This document shows, in pieces, positions 11,076 to 22,907 of a stretch of DNA of 64,000 bases (position 1 is its first letter; the number at the start of each line of letters is the position of its first letter). The stretch is taken from contig NC_049564.1 of the NCBI RefSeq assembly GCF_013368755.1, positions 1,310,001 through 1,374,000 of the forward strand, in the 5' to 3' direction. This stretch comes from Talaromyces rugulosus (Eukaryota > Ascomycota > Eurotiomycetes > Eurotiales > Trichocomaceae). Both the position numbers and the translations under genes were made by a program. Below the pieces are notes generated by a model that worked only from the letters and a program-made list of their open reading frames with translations, was not told the origin of the DNA and did not search any database.

Positions 11076-12959
11076 ATGTCGCGAGTGACCTTTACTACAG
11101 ACAGGCAGGCTCACCCGCCGCGAGACTCCCTGGAGCTTGCCTCACTCGCCTCGTCCTCGTCGCCCGACTCTGCTGGGCGATCCTCAATCGAGTCATCTCG
11201 CTCCGGCATCTCCTCGTCGCGAAAACTCTCGCTAGAAGCAGACGACCCTCTGTCTGACCATAATGCCTTGGAGTCGAGCCAAACGCGACATGCCCGATCT
11301 TATTCTGTCACGTCCGCCTTTGATTTTGGCAGTAACCTGTTCCCCCTTTCGCAAACCGCTGGCGGTTACGCGCCCCTCGGCGCCCCATCCGTGACGTCTC
11401 TGGATCGCTATACTGGGCTTCGGGATGGCTCCTTGGAGAAACACAAATCGCTGACATACTTGAATGGGCTCTCGCTCATCGTTGGCCTCATTATTGGCTC
11501 TGGAATATTTTCGTCTCCTAGTCAGGTCAATACGAATGCTGGGTCACCCGGAGCAGCTCTCATTGTGTGGGCTGTAGCCGGGTTATTGGCGTGGACCGGA
11601 GCGGCCAGCTATGCGGAACTCGGAGGAGCAATTCCTCTGAACGGAGGACCGCAGGTTTACTTGTCCAAGATCTTTGGAGAGATCGCCGGATTTCTCTTTG
11701 CCTGGTGTGCCGTCTTTGTACTCAAACCAGGCTCTGCGGCAATCATTGCCATTATTTTCGGCGAATACGTTGTAAGGGCATTTATCGGGGCAGAAGTCGA
11801 GCAGATCAGCCCCTGGATTAACAAAGGCGTTGGGCTCGTCGGAGTCCTAGGAGTGACATTGCTTAACTGTGCTTCAACGAAGCTAGGTACCTTTGTCGGG
11901 GACATTTCCATGTTTTTCAAATTCATCGCTTTGATTGCCGTCACAGTCATTGGTATTGTTGTCGCCATCACGGGGCTGTCCTCCAAAGGACAAGCCAGTC
12001 AAGACTGGAAGAACATGAGTTGGTTTGAGGGAACAAGCACGGACATTTCTGGCTGGGCTGTTGCTTTATATGCCGGACTATGGGCGTTTGACGGATGGGA
12101 CAACGTAAGTTTGCTCACTTCCACAATAAGATAAATGTCTAATTGTTTCTTTTAGACAAACTATGTCACGGGCGAGTTCAAAAACCCGCGTCGAGATTTG
12201 CCTCGCGCCATCCACACGGCCATGCCTGTGGTCATTATCTGTTATATGATGGCTAATGTCGCCTATTTCTTCGTTCTTCCGGTGGCGACGATCGCCAAGA
12301 GCAACACAATCGCAGTCCAGTTTGGATCCCAAGTCTTTGGTAAAGTCGGGGCTCTCATTCTAGCCTTGGTCGTCTCTGGGAGCTGCCTGGGAGCCCTAAA
12401 CGCCACGGTGTTCACGAGCGGACGCCTGGTCTATGCAGCTGGAAAAGAAGGCTATCTACCCGCCATATTTGGTAACATTGGCTTTGGAAAGAAGGGCAGC
12501 AGCATAACTGGAGGCCGGCTGCAGCGTCGGTCTCGATTACAGCGAGCGCTGGTCCGCCTTTTTGGCGATGCAGGAGGAATCGGATACACGCCCATCAATG
12601 CGATGCTCTTCAACGCTATCATCACTTCGGCATATGTTGTCGTGGGGGAATTCGGCACTTTGATCACGTTTTATGGTGTTGCTGGATATTCGTTTTACTT
12701 TTTGACCGTTCTCGGTCTAATCGTGATGAGGATCCGCGAGCCTCACCTGGAGCGGCCATACAAGACGTGGATCACGACCCCGATTATCTTCTGCTGCGTC
12801 AGTCTGTTTCTTCTGAGCAGGGCTGTCATTGCCGAACCTCTGCAGACGTTGATCGTCGTTGCCTTTGTTGCTGCTGGTGTTCCTGCGTACTTTTGGCGCA
12901 TGTATCAGCGAGACGGAACGATTCAACTCCCAAACTGGAAGTTTTGGAAGCGACGCTGA
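11076..12959 (+). CDS. APC-superfamily amino-acid permease (LAT / methionine-permease-like)
   Basis: Plasma-membrane amino-acid uptake. Exons are 11076-12104 and 12156-12959, giving 610 residues; the 51-nt intron ends TTTTAG. The first ~115 residues are a Ser-rich cytosolic tail. About 12 hydrophobic segments follow, starting at LTYLNGLSLIVGLIIGSGIF, which carries the GSGIF motif of APC helix 1. SYAELGGAIPLNGGPQVYL is the helix 3 region. The GWDNTNYVTGEFKNP motif, diagnostic of L-type/LAT transporters, spans the exon junction. The protein ends with a short basic tail (KFWKRR). An in-frame upstream extension has no ATG, so 11076 is the start. Substrate is not proven; fungal relatives include high- and low-affinity methionine permeases. 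Confidence 0.88.
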
Positions 12960-13445
12960 TCGTCTTCCCCTTCACCAAAAAACCAACAAAAAAAAAAAAG
13001 ATAGTATTTGTAATCATATTTAATAGTCGTGTGTTTTGCGCTTTTGCATTTGGGGCTGCCAAAGGAGAGGCAGTATGCAGTATAATGATTACCATGATGC
13101 ATTCCATCCAGCGTGGTTTAATTGAATTGGGCGACAGCAGGGAGATTTGTTCATTTATTCATTTACGGACGTACGGAGTGAATGGAGAGAGGCTGCATGT
13201 ATATAAGAGGATACAACGATACATATGTGTGCAATTCATATTTATTTACTTATTATATTTTCTTTTCAAGTTCGAAGTTCTATATGAACGCCGCGCACGG
13301 GCCACGCGTTAATGAGTCGCGGTCGACGCGTCTCGCCGCGGGGGCTCAACGAGCTTAGCTTTAGCTTTACACTCCGCCGCTGGATTAATCATTCTATCGA
13401 CAACTGCCTGCGATCCCTCTCCTCGTCAAAACTCCATTTGTCGAC
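12960..13445. other. Intergenic, permease 3' flank and rfc4 promoter
   Basis: AT-rich left part (permease terminator region, poly-A run near 12986) and a short upstream region for the next same-strand gene. No gene seen. Confidence 0.5.
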
Positions 13446-14760
13446 ATGGTCCAAGCAGAGTCATCAGCTGCTGCTGCCCGCAATGGCCTGCAAGCCTCCA
13501 CCGCCGGAGCCCCCCCAGACTACGAGCTGCCCTGGTTTGTAGCACTGCAAACTCCGTCATTTTTTACAGCTCAACGCTAATCCGTCTTGTTCAAAAAAAA
13601 AAAAGGGTGGAAAAATACCGACCTGTTTTCCTCGATGACATTGTCGGAAATACCGAGACCGTGGAGCGTCTAAAAATTATTGCAAAGGATGGAAATATGC
13701 CTCATGTTATCATCTCGGGCATGCCGGGTATTGGGAAAACGACGTCTGTTCTGTGCCTCGCGAGGCAGCTGCTGGGAGACGCATACAAAGAGGCTGTGCT
13801 TGAGTTGAACGCAAGTGACGAACGAGGTACAGTGCTCTCTCTTGTCTCTGGTGTGACTGGCAGACAGGTGTTTACTTTTCTACACCAGGTATCGACGTGG
13901 TTCGTAATCGGATCAAGGGCTTTGCGCAGAAAAAGGTTACTTTGCCTGCAGGACGGCACAAGCTTGTTATTCTCGATGAGGCAGATAGGTGATTATCACC
14001 TCTTTTTAAGAAGTTTCCTGCACCGGCTTTACTGACTCTCCATTACTAGCATGACCCCCGGAGCCCAACAAGCCCTGCGCCGCACAATGGAAATCTACTC
14101 GACAACCACCCGTTTCGCCTTTGCATGCAACCAGTCGAACAAAATCATCGAACCGCTACAGTCTCGATGCGCCATCCTCCGTTACGCTCGGTTGACCGAC
14201 GCCCAAGTAGTCAAGCGAATCTCGCAGATTTGCGAGGCCGAAAGCGCCAAGTTCTCAGAAGATGGGATCGCGGCTCTGGTGTTCAGTGCCGAGGGCGACA
14301 TGAGACAGGCAATCAACAATCTTCAGAGTACATGGGCTGGGTTTGGGTTTGTGAGCGGCGATAACGTTTTCCGTGTGGTGGATAGCCCGCACCCGATCAA
14401 AGTGCAGGCCATGATCAAGGCCTGCTGGGATGGCAAAGTTGACGCGGCACTGGAGATTCTGAACGAGCTATGGTAAGTTCTTAAATTTCTCTGCCAGGTT
14501 CACGAGATGAAGAACTAATTCTCTATTTTAGGGGCCTGGGCTACTCCTCACATGACATAATCAGCACTATGTTCCGAGTCACCAAGACAATCCCGTCATT
14601 ATCGGAGCACTCGAAACTCGAGTTCATCAAAGAAATCGGTTTCACCCATATGCGCATTCTGGACGGTGTGCAGACTCTGCTGCAGCTCAGTGGGTGCATT
14701 TCGAAGCTGTGTAGGATCAACATGAAGCCAGAGCTCTTCTCGAATGGGTCTTCTAGATGA
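13446..14760 (+). CDS. rfc4: Replication factor C subunit 4 (clamp-loader AAA+ ATPase)
   Basis: Small RFC subunit that loads PCNA onto primed DNA in the nucleus. Exons are 13446-13534, 13606-13826, 13889-13988, 14050-14472 and 14532-14760, giving 353 residues. The opening WVEKYRP is the RFC box. Walker A is [11 protein letters not shown], Walker B is VILDEAD, and the sensor/SRC motif lies in [10 protein letters not shown], the arginine finger of small RFC subunits. LNASDERG is the RFC III/IV region. The C-terminal helical collar is complete. Length matches yeast Rfc4 (about 320) plus an N-terminal Ala/Ser-rich extension. Assignment to Rfc4 (human RFC2) rather than Rfc2 or Rfc3 is by overall similarity and is slightly less certain than the family. 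Confidence 0.92.
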
Positions 14761-14995
14761 TTCATTTCTTCATGCATATTTGGCGTTGCTGGTTACGTAT
14801 ATCATTGGGGCTCGGGATTTATATTAAATCAATTCGTTAAAATTAATTCGATACTTTAAGATTAACACTGTATCAAAATCTCAAAAAAGTGGTGGTTGTG
14901 TCACCCACGTGGCGACGGAGGCTAACTTCCGCTCGGTCTGAATCCACCCTTGAAACCAACAAGCATCAACCATAAACTAACAAGTTTTATTCGCA

Positions 14996-15085
14996 ATGAG
15001 CCATGGCAATAGCAATTTCATTTCTAACATGCTGTCTTGCAGCAGCATGGGCTATCAAAATAGCAACCGCGGCAGTAGACAATAG
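14996..15085 (+). promoter_or_regulatory. Overlapping out-of-frame upstream ATG of acid phosphatase
   Basis: An ATG at 14996 lies 7 nt before the phosphatase start at 15003 in another frame. It runs about 29 codons to a TAG near 15085, across the signal-peptide codons. It could lower translation by leaky scanning. This follows from the sequence; the effect is not shown. Confidence 0.4.
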
Positions 15086-16597
15086 CTGGCATCCGCCCGA
15101 GACCAGCGCCATCAGCGATCTCGATCTCAACCTGGACAGCGATGGTGTATTTGGCTTCATATTCAATTCATCGAACACCCCAGACGAGAACTACGGACAG
15201 TACAACTACTGCAATATGCCGCATGTGCGGAGGCGTGAGTATGAGAAAGCGCCAGAGGGGTATGAGCTCGTATATGTTGAAGTAGTATGTAAACCTTCAC
15301 TCTTATCGTTTTCGGAATGAGCATATCAGTTAACTAACTTGCTAGATCCATCGCCATCATAAAAGAACACCATATCAATCCAATACTTTTCCAACAGAAG
15401 AATATGCCTGGAATTGCAATGACACACACTTATATTACTACGGCCAACCTACGGCTAATACTCGGAACAGCCCAAGCACAACATTCTGGATGATAGAAGA
15501 CAATCCACTGGACGTATTCCCCGTCGAGGGCTTCCCAGGATCCTGCGCTTTCCCTCAGATTACGAGTGCTGGGCTTGAAGATTCGTGGCAACATGGACGC
15601 GATATTTTTGAGGTGTATCATGACCTTTTGGGGTTTTTGCCTGATACGCTAGACTCACAAAAGATGCATTTCAGGGTTACTAATAATGTGATTACGAGTC
15701 AAGTCATTGGTATGGTAATTGCGGGGATGTACGATGTGCAGAATAACGTGCCGTTGCATGTTCAGGTTTGTCCGGTTTCTTTTTTGCTATTTAATAATTA
15801 TTCCTGATGAAATATTGCAGAAAAAGGGCATCGACTCGCTGGAGCCTCAGTATCCCTGCCCCGGTGGCTCTTATATATTCGATACCATAAAAGACTCTGA
15901 CATAGGCTCCACGCCATGGACAAGACATCTCGAAAAGACCGCAGAGCTGTTCAAATCACTAGATCTCGTTTCCGGGGTCCCTCCAGACGCAAAAGGCTGG
16001 CATGCCAACTATGACCACTATTTCGACAGCCTCTCGTCACGGCTCTGCCATTCTAAGCCTCTACCCTGCAGTCCAGGTAACCCGTCACAATGCATATCGC
16101 AGTCCCAAGCCAACGCAGTCCTCCGTCTTGGCCAGTGGGAGTATTCATACCTATACCGTGGCGCCCCAGCGTCACTAACCGCCAGCACAGCTCTGTACGG
16201 AGTTTTCGTTGCTGAACTGGCCCAACACATTCGCACCCAAATCGACATTCTTTCGTCGCCTAACAATGATGACGATTCAAGCAGAGTGGTATACACCCAC
16301 AACGTCGCCCACGACGGAAGTATTTCTCGTCTTCTTTCCATTCTGCAGATTAAGAACATGGTCTGGCCGGGTATGGGCGCCGAGCTTGTTTTTGAGTTGT
16401 ATCGAAACAACATACAGAAAACCCAGGGGGATCAAAAATTCTCGGTGCGTGTTCTTTGGGGAGGTCGGGTGCTGGAAAGCTCGAATCCGGAGCTGCAAGG
16501 TTCGGAGGACGGCATGTTGAGGGCTGAGAAGCTGCTGGAGTACTTTGATTCTTTGGTGGGACGGGGAGGGAAGAGTGTTTTGGGGTTGTGTCGATGA
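15003..16597 (+). CDS. Secreted histidine acid phosphatase family protein
   Basis: Histidine (acid) phosphatase clan 2, predicted extracellular or vacuolar phosphomonoesterase. Exons are 15003-15284, 15346-15765 and 15821-16597, giving 492 residues. The N-terminal ~24 residues (hydrophobic core ISFLTCCLAAAWAI) are a signal peptide, which decides start 15003 over the out-of-frame ATG at 14996. The catalytic motif at the start of exon 2 is IHRHHKRTPY: it fits R-H-x-x-R-x-P but has His where most members have Gly (RHGxRxP). The C-terminal proton-donor motif is HNVAHDGSIS, with the expected His-Asp. Several Cys and N-glycosylation-like sites (NSS, NDT) fit secretion. It faces a convergent hydroxylase gene. 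Substrate unknown; not clearly a phytase. Confidence 0.85.
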
Positions 16598-16833
16598 GGA
16601 TATATAAGTTTTATATGTACGAATAGATATTTGATAATACTTAATGCCACTTACGGTTTATCTACCAGCCCAAAAAAGTCAAAATCTCTACTTCAACTTC
16701 AAGCACAGAATGTTTGCGTAGGCTAGATATATCAATTAATGTACTCTTGGAGTGGATATGAATTCCTGTGGACTCATGGCATTTGTAAGATTAAAACACG
16801 CTCTTAAGAGTAAATGCAACAACAGTAGATAAA

Positions 16834-19800
16834 CTAAACCGCAGTCAAAAAGAACGGCTTCTCCCCCGGCCCAGGCTGAACTTTGGCCATTTCCACAAGA
16901 TCATCACACACAGCCAACCGCAATCTCTCAGCGGTCGCTGGCGAGTCCAGCCTCAACGGCTCAAAAACATTGTTATCCGCCCTAGCGCTCCGCAACGCAT
17001 CACGCAGGGCAAACAGAACCGTAGACCCCAAAAACACCGGCGGCTCTCCGATCCCTTTACTACTCTGAATCGTACGAATACTCTCCCACGACACCCCCTG
17101 AAGCATGGTGACGTTGAATTCGCGCGGGATATCGCCGAACCCCGGGATTTTATATGTCCCTGGTCCGCGAGTGAAGAGCTGACCCGTGCCGTCGTTTGTC
17201 CAGAGGCTTTGTTCGATTGTGAACATGCCCTGGCCCTGGACAAATGCGCCTTCGATTTGACCGTAGTCGATGGCTGGGTTTATGGATCGGCCAACGTCTA
17301 ATTTGATGTCGGTGCGGAGGACTGAGTGGTCGCCAGTGAGAAGGTCAAGCTCGACTTCGGTACAGGCAGCTCCCTAGCCGAGCATTAGCACTTTCTCTTC
17401 CCAATCTTCCTAGGAAAAGGTTCGACAATATACTCACCTGGGTGAAATAGTAGTACAACGGTTTGACCAATTCTGGGTCATACACCCCAAAAACATATCC
17501 GATGCGAGGCATCTTCCAATGACCCGTGGCTGCAAGATTGACGCGGTCCATATATGCAGCACGAGTAATCTCCTTGAAGCTTGCGTTGGGACCCAATCTT
17601 TCTCGGTACGGCTGGAGTCGTTCATTCAGCTGATCACATGCGTCCTTGATAGCCATTCCATTCAGATCACTTCCCGATGAAGCAGCCGTAGGCGACGCAT
17701 TGGGGATTTGGTACGAAGATGTGTCCGCAGTGTATATATTATCAATAGGGATTTTGAGCTCCTGCGCCGCGACCTGACACATCTTGGTATAGAGACCCTG
17801 ACCCATTTCAGTCCCTCCATGGTTAAGAAGCACGGAACCGTCTGTGTAGATCTTCACCGACGCTGCTCCTTGGTTCAAATGAGCGGCTGAAAAGGATAAC
17901 CCGAATTTGGTCGGCACCAAGCAGATTCCACGTTTCCTCCACTTGTTTTTGGAGTTGAATTCCTCGACTTTTGCCTTTCGCGCCTCGTAATCTGCTTCCT
18001 TTTTGAGCTGCTCTAGCAATAGCGGAATATGCCAATCTTCGTCTATCTTTTGCAGATATGGAGTCAAATTTCCTTCATTATACAAATTTCGAAGTCGGAG
18101 CTCGTCAACGTCAATTTTCAGCCTTTCTGCAACGTCATACATGATCGTTTCTGTAAAGTACATGGACTGCGGGCCGCCGAAGCCTCGGAATGCGGTGTTA
18201 CTATGAGTATTCGTCTTGCACAGCCAACCTTTGATATACACATTCGGTATTTCATAGCAGTTGTCAAGGTGAGTTATGCACCGGTCCATAACCGCAGAGC
18301 TCATGTCGAGGGACCACCCGGCATTGCTGTAGCAGTCTGCCTGCAAAGCCACCAGTTTTCCGGTCTTTGTAACGCCAATTTTCCAGTCACATCTTATCGG
18401 GTGTCTTTGGCCGCTAACTGCCATATCTTCGTCACGGCTTAGCATGATCCTCATCGGCCGGCGTTCCTTGAGCGCTGCAATTGCGAGCAGGCCAGCAATC
18501 TGAACGCTTCTGGATTCCTTGCCGCCAAACGCTCCTCCCATTCTCTTCACTCGCGTGTTGATTCTATTGCTTGGGATCCCCGTAGCATAGCTAATCATTT
18601 CTTGTGTTTCGAGACTATACACTGGTTTAATAAAATGGTCAGCTTGAAACCGGGGGGCTGGTTAACTCACGTATGCTGAGTCGAAGACCATACTTCCATC
18701 GAGTTGTCTTCCACGTGAGGGATTACCATGGATGTGTTCGTTTCAAGATAGAAATGCTCTTGTCCGCCAGCCCTAGAGGTACCTTCAAACACATAATCAC
18801 ACTTGGCAAATACCTGGTCCAATTCTTCTGGCGGAGCGCCCTTTCGGAGATCTTTTTTATAGAAATCATAAAAGCTCTTCACTTCAATCGCCTCGTCAAC
18901 AGACAAAATGGGCTTGAGTTCTTCATACTCAACTTTGACAGCACGTGCCGCCTCTTGTGCTTTTAACGCTGTCTCGGCATATACCACACCAATCGGTTGG
19001 CCATGAGAAGTGACCTTGTCCGTCGCAAACCAAGGCTCGTTCTTGATGATTGATCCCCAGTTATTCTTATCTGGGTCGATATTGTGCTTATCAATGTACC
19101 CGATTGCCAGACCTGGTCGCAATGCCGGTGTCCAGTCCACAGATTTGAGGAGTGCATGGGCTTTCTGCGAGATGACTAGGGCACAGTAAAGCTCCCGGTC
19201 TTGGTGTGGCATATCGTCGAGGTACTCAGCTTCACCAGTGGCGTGCTTCAGCCCTGAAAGATGAGGTATTTGTTTACCCACAATCTTTTGCTCGTTCGGA
19301 TTGTAGTTGTCTCTTGAGCCAAACGAGAGTCCTCGCTCGATCTCTTCCAGGCCAGAATCGAATTTTCCTAGCCCTAATTCCGCAACAGATTCATGCCAAA
19401 AACGGAAAAACATGGAAAGAGCCAAAGTTCTCCGGTAAGAAGCCATTCCACCTGGGACTCCGTATGGCAGAGGGAAAGTTCTCGCTAGTAAAGTGAGGGC
19501 ATATTGAAGTGTCTTCTGGGACTTCCAGGGTTTGCCTGTGAGAGAATCAGAGCATTCTGTCGCCTCTACTGTCATAGGTGCCATGCCACCGTATACAAGC
19601 GAAGTCTCTTCCACTGTCCCATCGTAACTTATCCTCACCCGAAACCCAGCCGTAACAATGGCGATATCGTCTTCTTTCCGTCGCGCTTGCTTGTATGATT
19701 TGGTGACTTCTTTAATCCCCGCTGGTGGGATCGGGATGTGGATACGGGTTATAACGCTGCCTTGGGGAAGAGCGGTCTTTCTGTATCCCTTGAACATAGA

Positions 19801-21367
19801 TTTCATAGGTATTACCGTTTTAGTGTTGAGAGTCTGCGTAACAATAGTTGCATCCGCCGCTATTAAAACGGGGTTCATGTCGGAAATTGGGGACGCAGTT
19901 GCAATATTCCCAGCCAAAGATGCGGCATTTCGGATTTGTAGTCCTGCAAAGTACCTCAGAACCTTAGCCATGGCGCCAAAGACAGAGCCTCGTTCTTTCA
20001 GTCTAGCCTCCAGGTCGATACAAATAGTCTCAAGGTTGGATAACAACGTATTGCCACCGATGACCAGCTCTTTCATTGTTGCAACGTCTTTGGGCACCGA
20101 TACTTCTGCCAGCTCTGCAATATCGGCAATGAAAACTGAGACAGGATATGATGATGCTTTGAGGCGGACTTCAATCTGGACTTCACTCGCTCCTCCGACA
20201 AGTTTTGCGTCAGGGTAGACGTCAAGCAGCTCCAGCAATTCCTGCAAACGGGTCGGCCGTAGCCATATCTTTGTTTCATCGCCATAGCAAATTGCTCGAT
20301 GCTCAAACTTGTGAAGACTTGGCGGATAGATTAGCTCCGTATCTGGGGCATACTGCAAAAACTTGATCTGAGGGACACCCCTTTTGTGTCTTGTTGATTC
20401 TGTCGTGTCCTCATCCGAAACACTTGTAAGTGACGTGTCCTCGCTATCACCTGCATCACTAGAAGGTGTTGATGAACATGATTCTTTCGCTGGATCATCC
20501 TTGCAACAGCCCCCAGGTCTGCCGCAAGATCCAGTCGATGATGCATTTGCTGCATTGGGAAGTGAACTCAATTCATAAGGAATTTTCTCGTTATTAGTCT
20601 GCCCAGAAGTGTCGGCAACACATGCGTTAGGCAAAATCTCGCCCTGGAGATCCTGGGTGACAAAAGTGTTGATGGCCTCGAGGATAGGCTTATAGCCTGT
20701 GCATCGACACAGATTTCCATCCAAGTAACCTTTCAATTCCACGTCATGTCTGCTCAGTTTTAATTTCCCGGACTGCTGGTCGTAGGCATTTCTAATCATG
20801 GCGTATGTGGACATGACGATTCCCGGGGTACAGAATCCACATCTGCATGCCATAATCAGTACTGTATCTATATAACAAGATCAATTGCCTACTGTGAGCC
20901 ATGCAGTTTCGCGAGCCGTTCTTGTAAAGGATGAGGATTGTTTACACTCCCCAGTCCCTCGACAGTAATTACATGCTTTCCCACCACTGGACCCATCGTC
21001 AGTTTCCGAACCAGAAAATAGCAACAGGTCAAGCCTTGAGCATACCGCCTACAAGTGGATATAAACAGGCATTGACAGCTAAATGCCTGATTATCCCTTT
21101 CTGCTTTGCATCTGCGACCTGAAGGACGACTGTACATGCTCCACAGCCACCCTCGCCGCAGCCAAGCTTTGTGCCTTTGAGGCCATGCTGAGAGCGAATA
21201 AAGTCCAGCAGGGTCCAATGTGGATTTGGGGTTTGAAGCTTGACCCGCGTTCCGTTGAGAAAGAACTCAAGATGTGAGGTTTTGTATGTAGACGCTACCA
21301 GCTTCTGAAGGGCCTCATCGGCCAGGGTCACATTGGGTTCCTCTGCAGCCGGCACTGGGAGAACCAT
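16834..21367 (-). CDS. Molybdenum purine hydroxylase (xanthine dehydrogenase family; HxA or HxnS type)
   Basis: Hydroxylates purines (HxA, xanthine dehydrogenase) or nicotinate and hypoxanthine (HxnS paralogue) using Mo cofactor, FAD and two 2Fe-2S clusters. Exons (reverse) are 21367-21046, 20986-20893, 20842-18671, 18614-17438 and 17373-16834, giving 1434 residues. Fe-S 1 is KLGCGEGGCGACTVV; Fe-S 2 is QCGFCTPGIVMS with GNLCRCTGY. A Cys/Ser-rich linker follows, then the FAD domain (KLVGGASEVQIE, then SLAGNIATASPISDMNP). The Mo domain has MGGAFGGKESRS, VMDRC, TAFRGFGGPQ, KFGLSF and GIGEPP, matching bovine E802, R880, F914, F1009 and E1261 by position. So it should be active. It is longer than A. 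nidulans HxA (1363), closer to HxnS; which paralogue it is cannot be settled by eye. GATA sites upstream hint at nitrogen control. Confidence 0.93.
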
Positions 21368-22096
21368 TGTTATGTCTCAGAATCCAGTTATGGATGAATA
21401 CGAAGGATCAGATTGATGAGATTTAGTTGGCAACACTAGGAGCGCCTAGAGACAGCATTTGATATAAATGCAAGTGCGAAAATCCTTCGAAAACCGATTG
21501 TCCATGTCGTCTAGTTACATCGGCTTACAGCGGGGAGGGGTCATTTATCCATGTGGTTTACACGCCGATTGCGATGACTGATTGGCTCGATGGCGATGCA
21601 GCAGCCCTGCAGGAAGCAAAGATGACTTGCGATAGTTCTTGTGCGGAACGCTCTGAGAAAGATTTCTGACAAACATTATTTTGTCCATAGCAGAAAGTGG
21701 TGCGAACACAGTATTGGCCTGAAAATTACCACCGCGCCCAAAAGGGACCCTGTAGTGATTATGGTTTCTTGAGGAGGATAAACTCATGGTTGAAAAGACA
21801 ATGCGGAGAGCGGTGCGGGGACAAGACTCGACAAATAGCACTCAGGGCAAAACTAATTCACCGCCAACAAACATCCTTAGCTCGCCATCTCGCTGCTATA
21901 CTGCTGGCCATATCGTCAAATCTGCGATCCTGCCATATTATCATCCCGTCTCATTATTCCTGGGCCACTGATTACCCCGTCGATACTCACTGCGCCAATT
22001 CAGAGCGCACCCGTTGGCTGTGGATACAACTACAGAGCGTCTACTCTCGCGCACGAAACATCGCATATAGTCTCAACTGCCTAAATACACTCTAAA
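21368..22096. promoter_or_regulatory. Divergent promoter region of hydroxylase and orphan gene, GATA sites
   Basis: About 730 bp between divergent starts. Two matches to the AreA/NIT2 core HGATAR are visible: CGATAG at 21630-21635 and TTATCA (reverse of TGATAA) at 21938-21943. These fit nitrogen-metabolite control of purine use, but such short motifs are common by chance. I saw no clean UaY-type inverted TCGG-N6-CCGA site. Confidence 0.35.
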
Positions 22097-22810
22097 ATGC
22101 CTCCAACACGCCGCAATCTCTTCCAGAGCCATCTCACCCGCCGTCCCACGCCTGGTGCAGCTTCAACGTCAACCTCGGTCTCACACTCTTCAAACAACAA
22201 CAGCACCGCGTCCACATCAGTGCCAAACGACGCCCTATCAGATGGGGCTTCGCAATCAGCAGCGATCCAGAGCACCGCATCGTCGAGAGAGACTTCCGTG
22301 CTGATGTCTACGTCTACCGACAATAATGGTGGGGATATCATCGCAAGGGATAAGAACGGGAACTTTCAACTAGACATCCCAGTCCTTCCGCCGCTGCCAC
22401 CAGATGAAGAAGCAGATGAAGAGACCATGGAGGGAATTGAAGAAGGTCGACCCAGTGGTGGATCAGGAAGCTCCGGTGCAAATGCGTCGGGCGTCGACTC
22501 CGAGATTGGCGGTCGAGATAAAGAGAGTAAGCAACAAAAGTTAACACGCTACTCCTGGAGCACAAGCTAACGCATGAGATTTTGTGCAGAATTTGAAGCA
22601 AATCTCATCGAGATGGTTCAACGAAGCCGCGGCAGACACTTGAGCACTGAGCCAGGTAGATTATATACCCTTAATGGCGTATTCTGAACACTACTAACTC
22701 GTCGCTTTCCAGAGATTCTCAATTTGATCCAACAAAGTCTACGTGCTAAAGTCGCCTCTCTGGATGAAGATAACTGGATGTTTGAGGTCGAGGACGACTC
22801 TCTTGCATAA
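22097..22810 (+). CDS. Orphan conserved-looking protein, unknown function
   Basis: Not recognised. Exons are 22097-22526, 22590-22655 and 22713-22810, giving 197 residues; both introns have good GT/AG ends. The N-terminal ~85 residues are Ser/Thr/Asn-rich and disordered. A Pro/Glu patch (VLPPLPPDEEADEE) and a Gly/Ser linker follow. A compact C-terminal segment of about 55 residues across exons 2-3 (NFEANLIEMVQRSRGRHL then EILNLIQQSLRAKVASLD) looks helical and is the part most likely to be conserved. It ends in acidic residues. It is convergent with GET4 (97 bp between stops) and divergent from the hydroxylase. Two exact splice joins in a helical frame argue for a real gene. Confidence 0.7.
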
Positions 22811-22907
22811 TATCGAATACGAAGCGGATTGACGATATTCAACGAGCCCCATGCGGAGTGTCTCATTATGCAACACTATCTAAAACCGGCAATATACATT
22901 GAAAGTC

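Noticed and set aside
12767..13312. Long open frame over the permease 3' end
   Set aside because: Overlaps the permease in another frame and runs into AT-rich 3' flank; no protein features.
17510..17530. Apparent loss of a substrate-site Phe in the hydroxylase (T-G-H-W instead of T-G-F-Y/W)
   Set aside because: Counting along bovine XDH shows the key F914 and F1009 lie in AFRGF and FGLSF, both conserved here; the changed residue is elsewhere.
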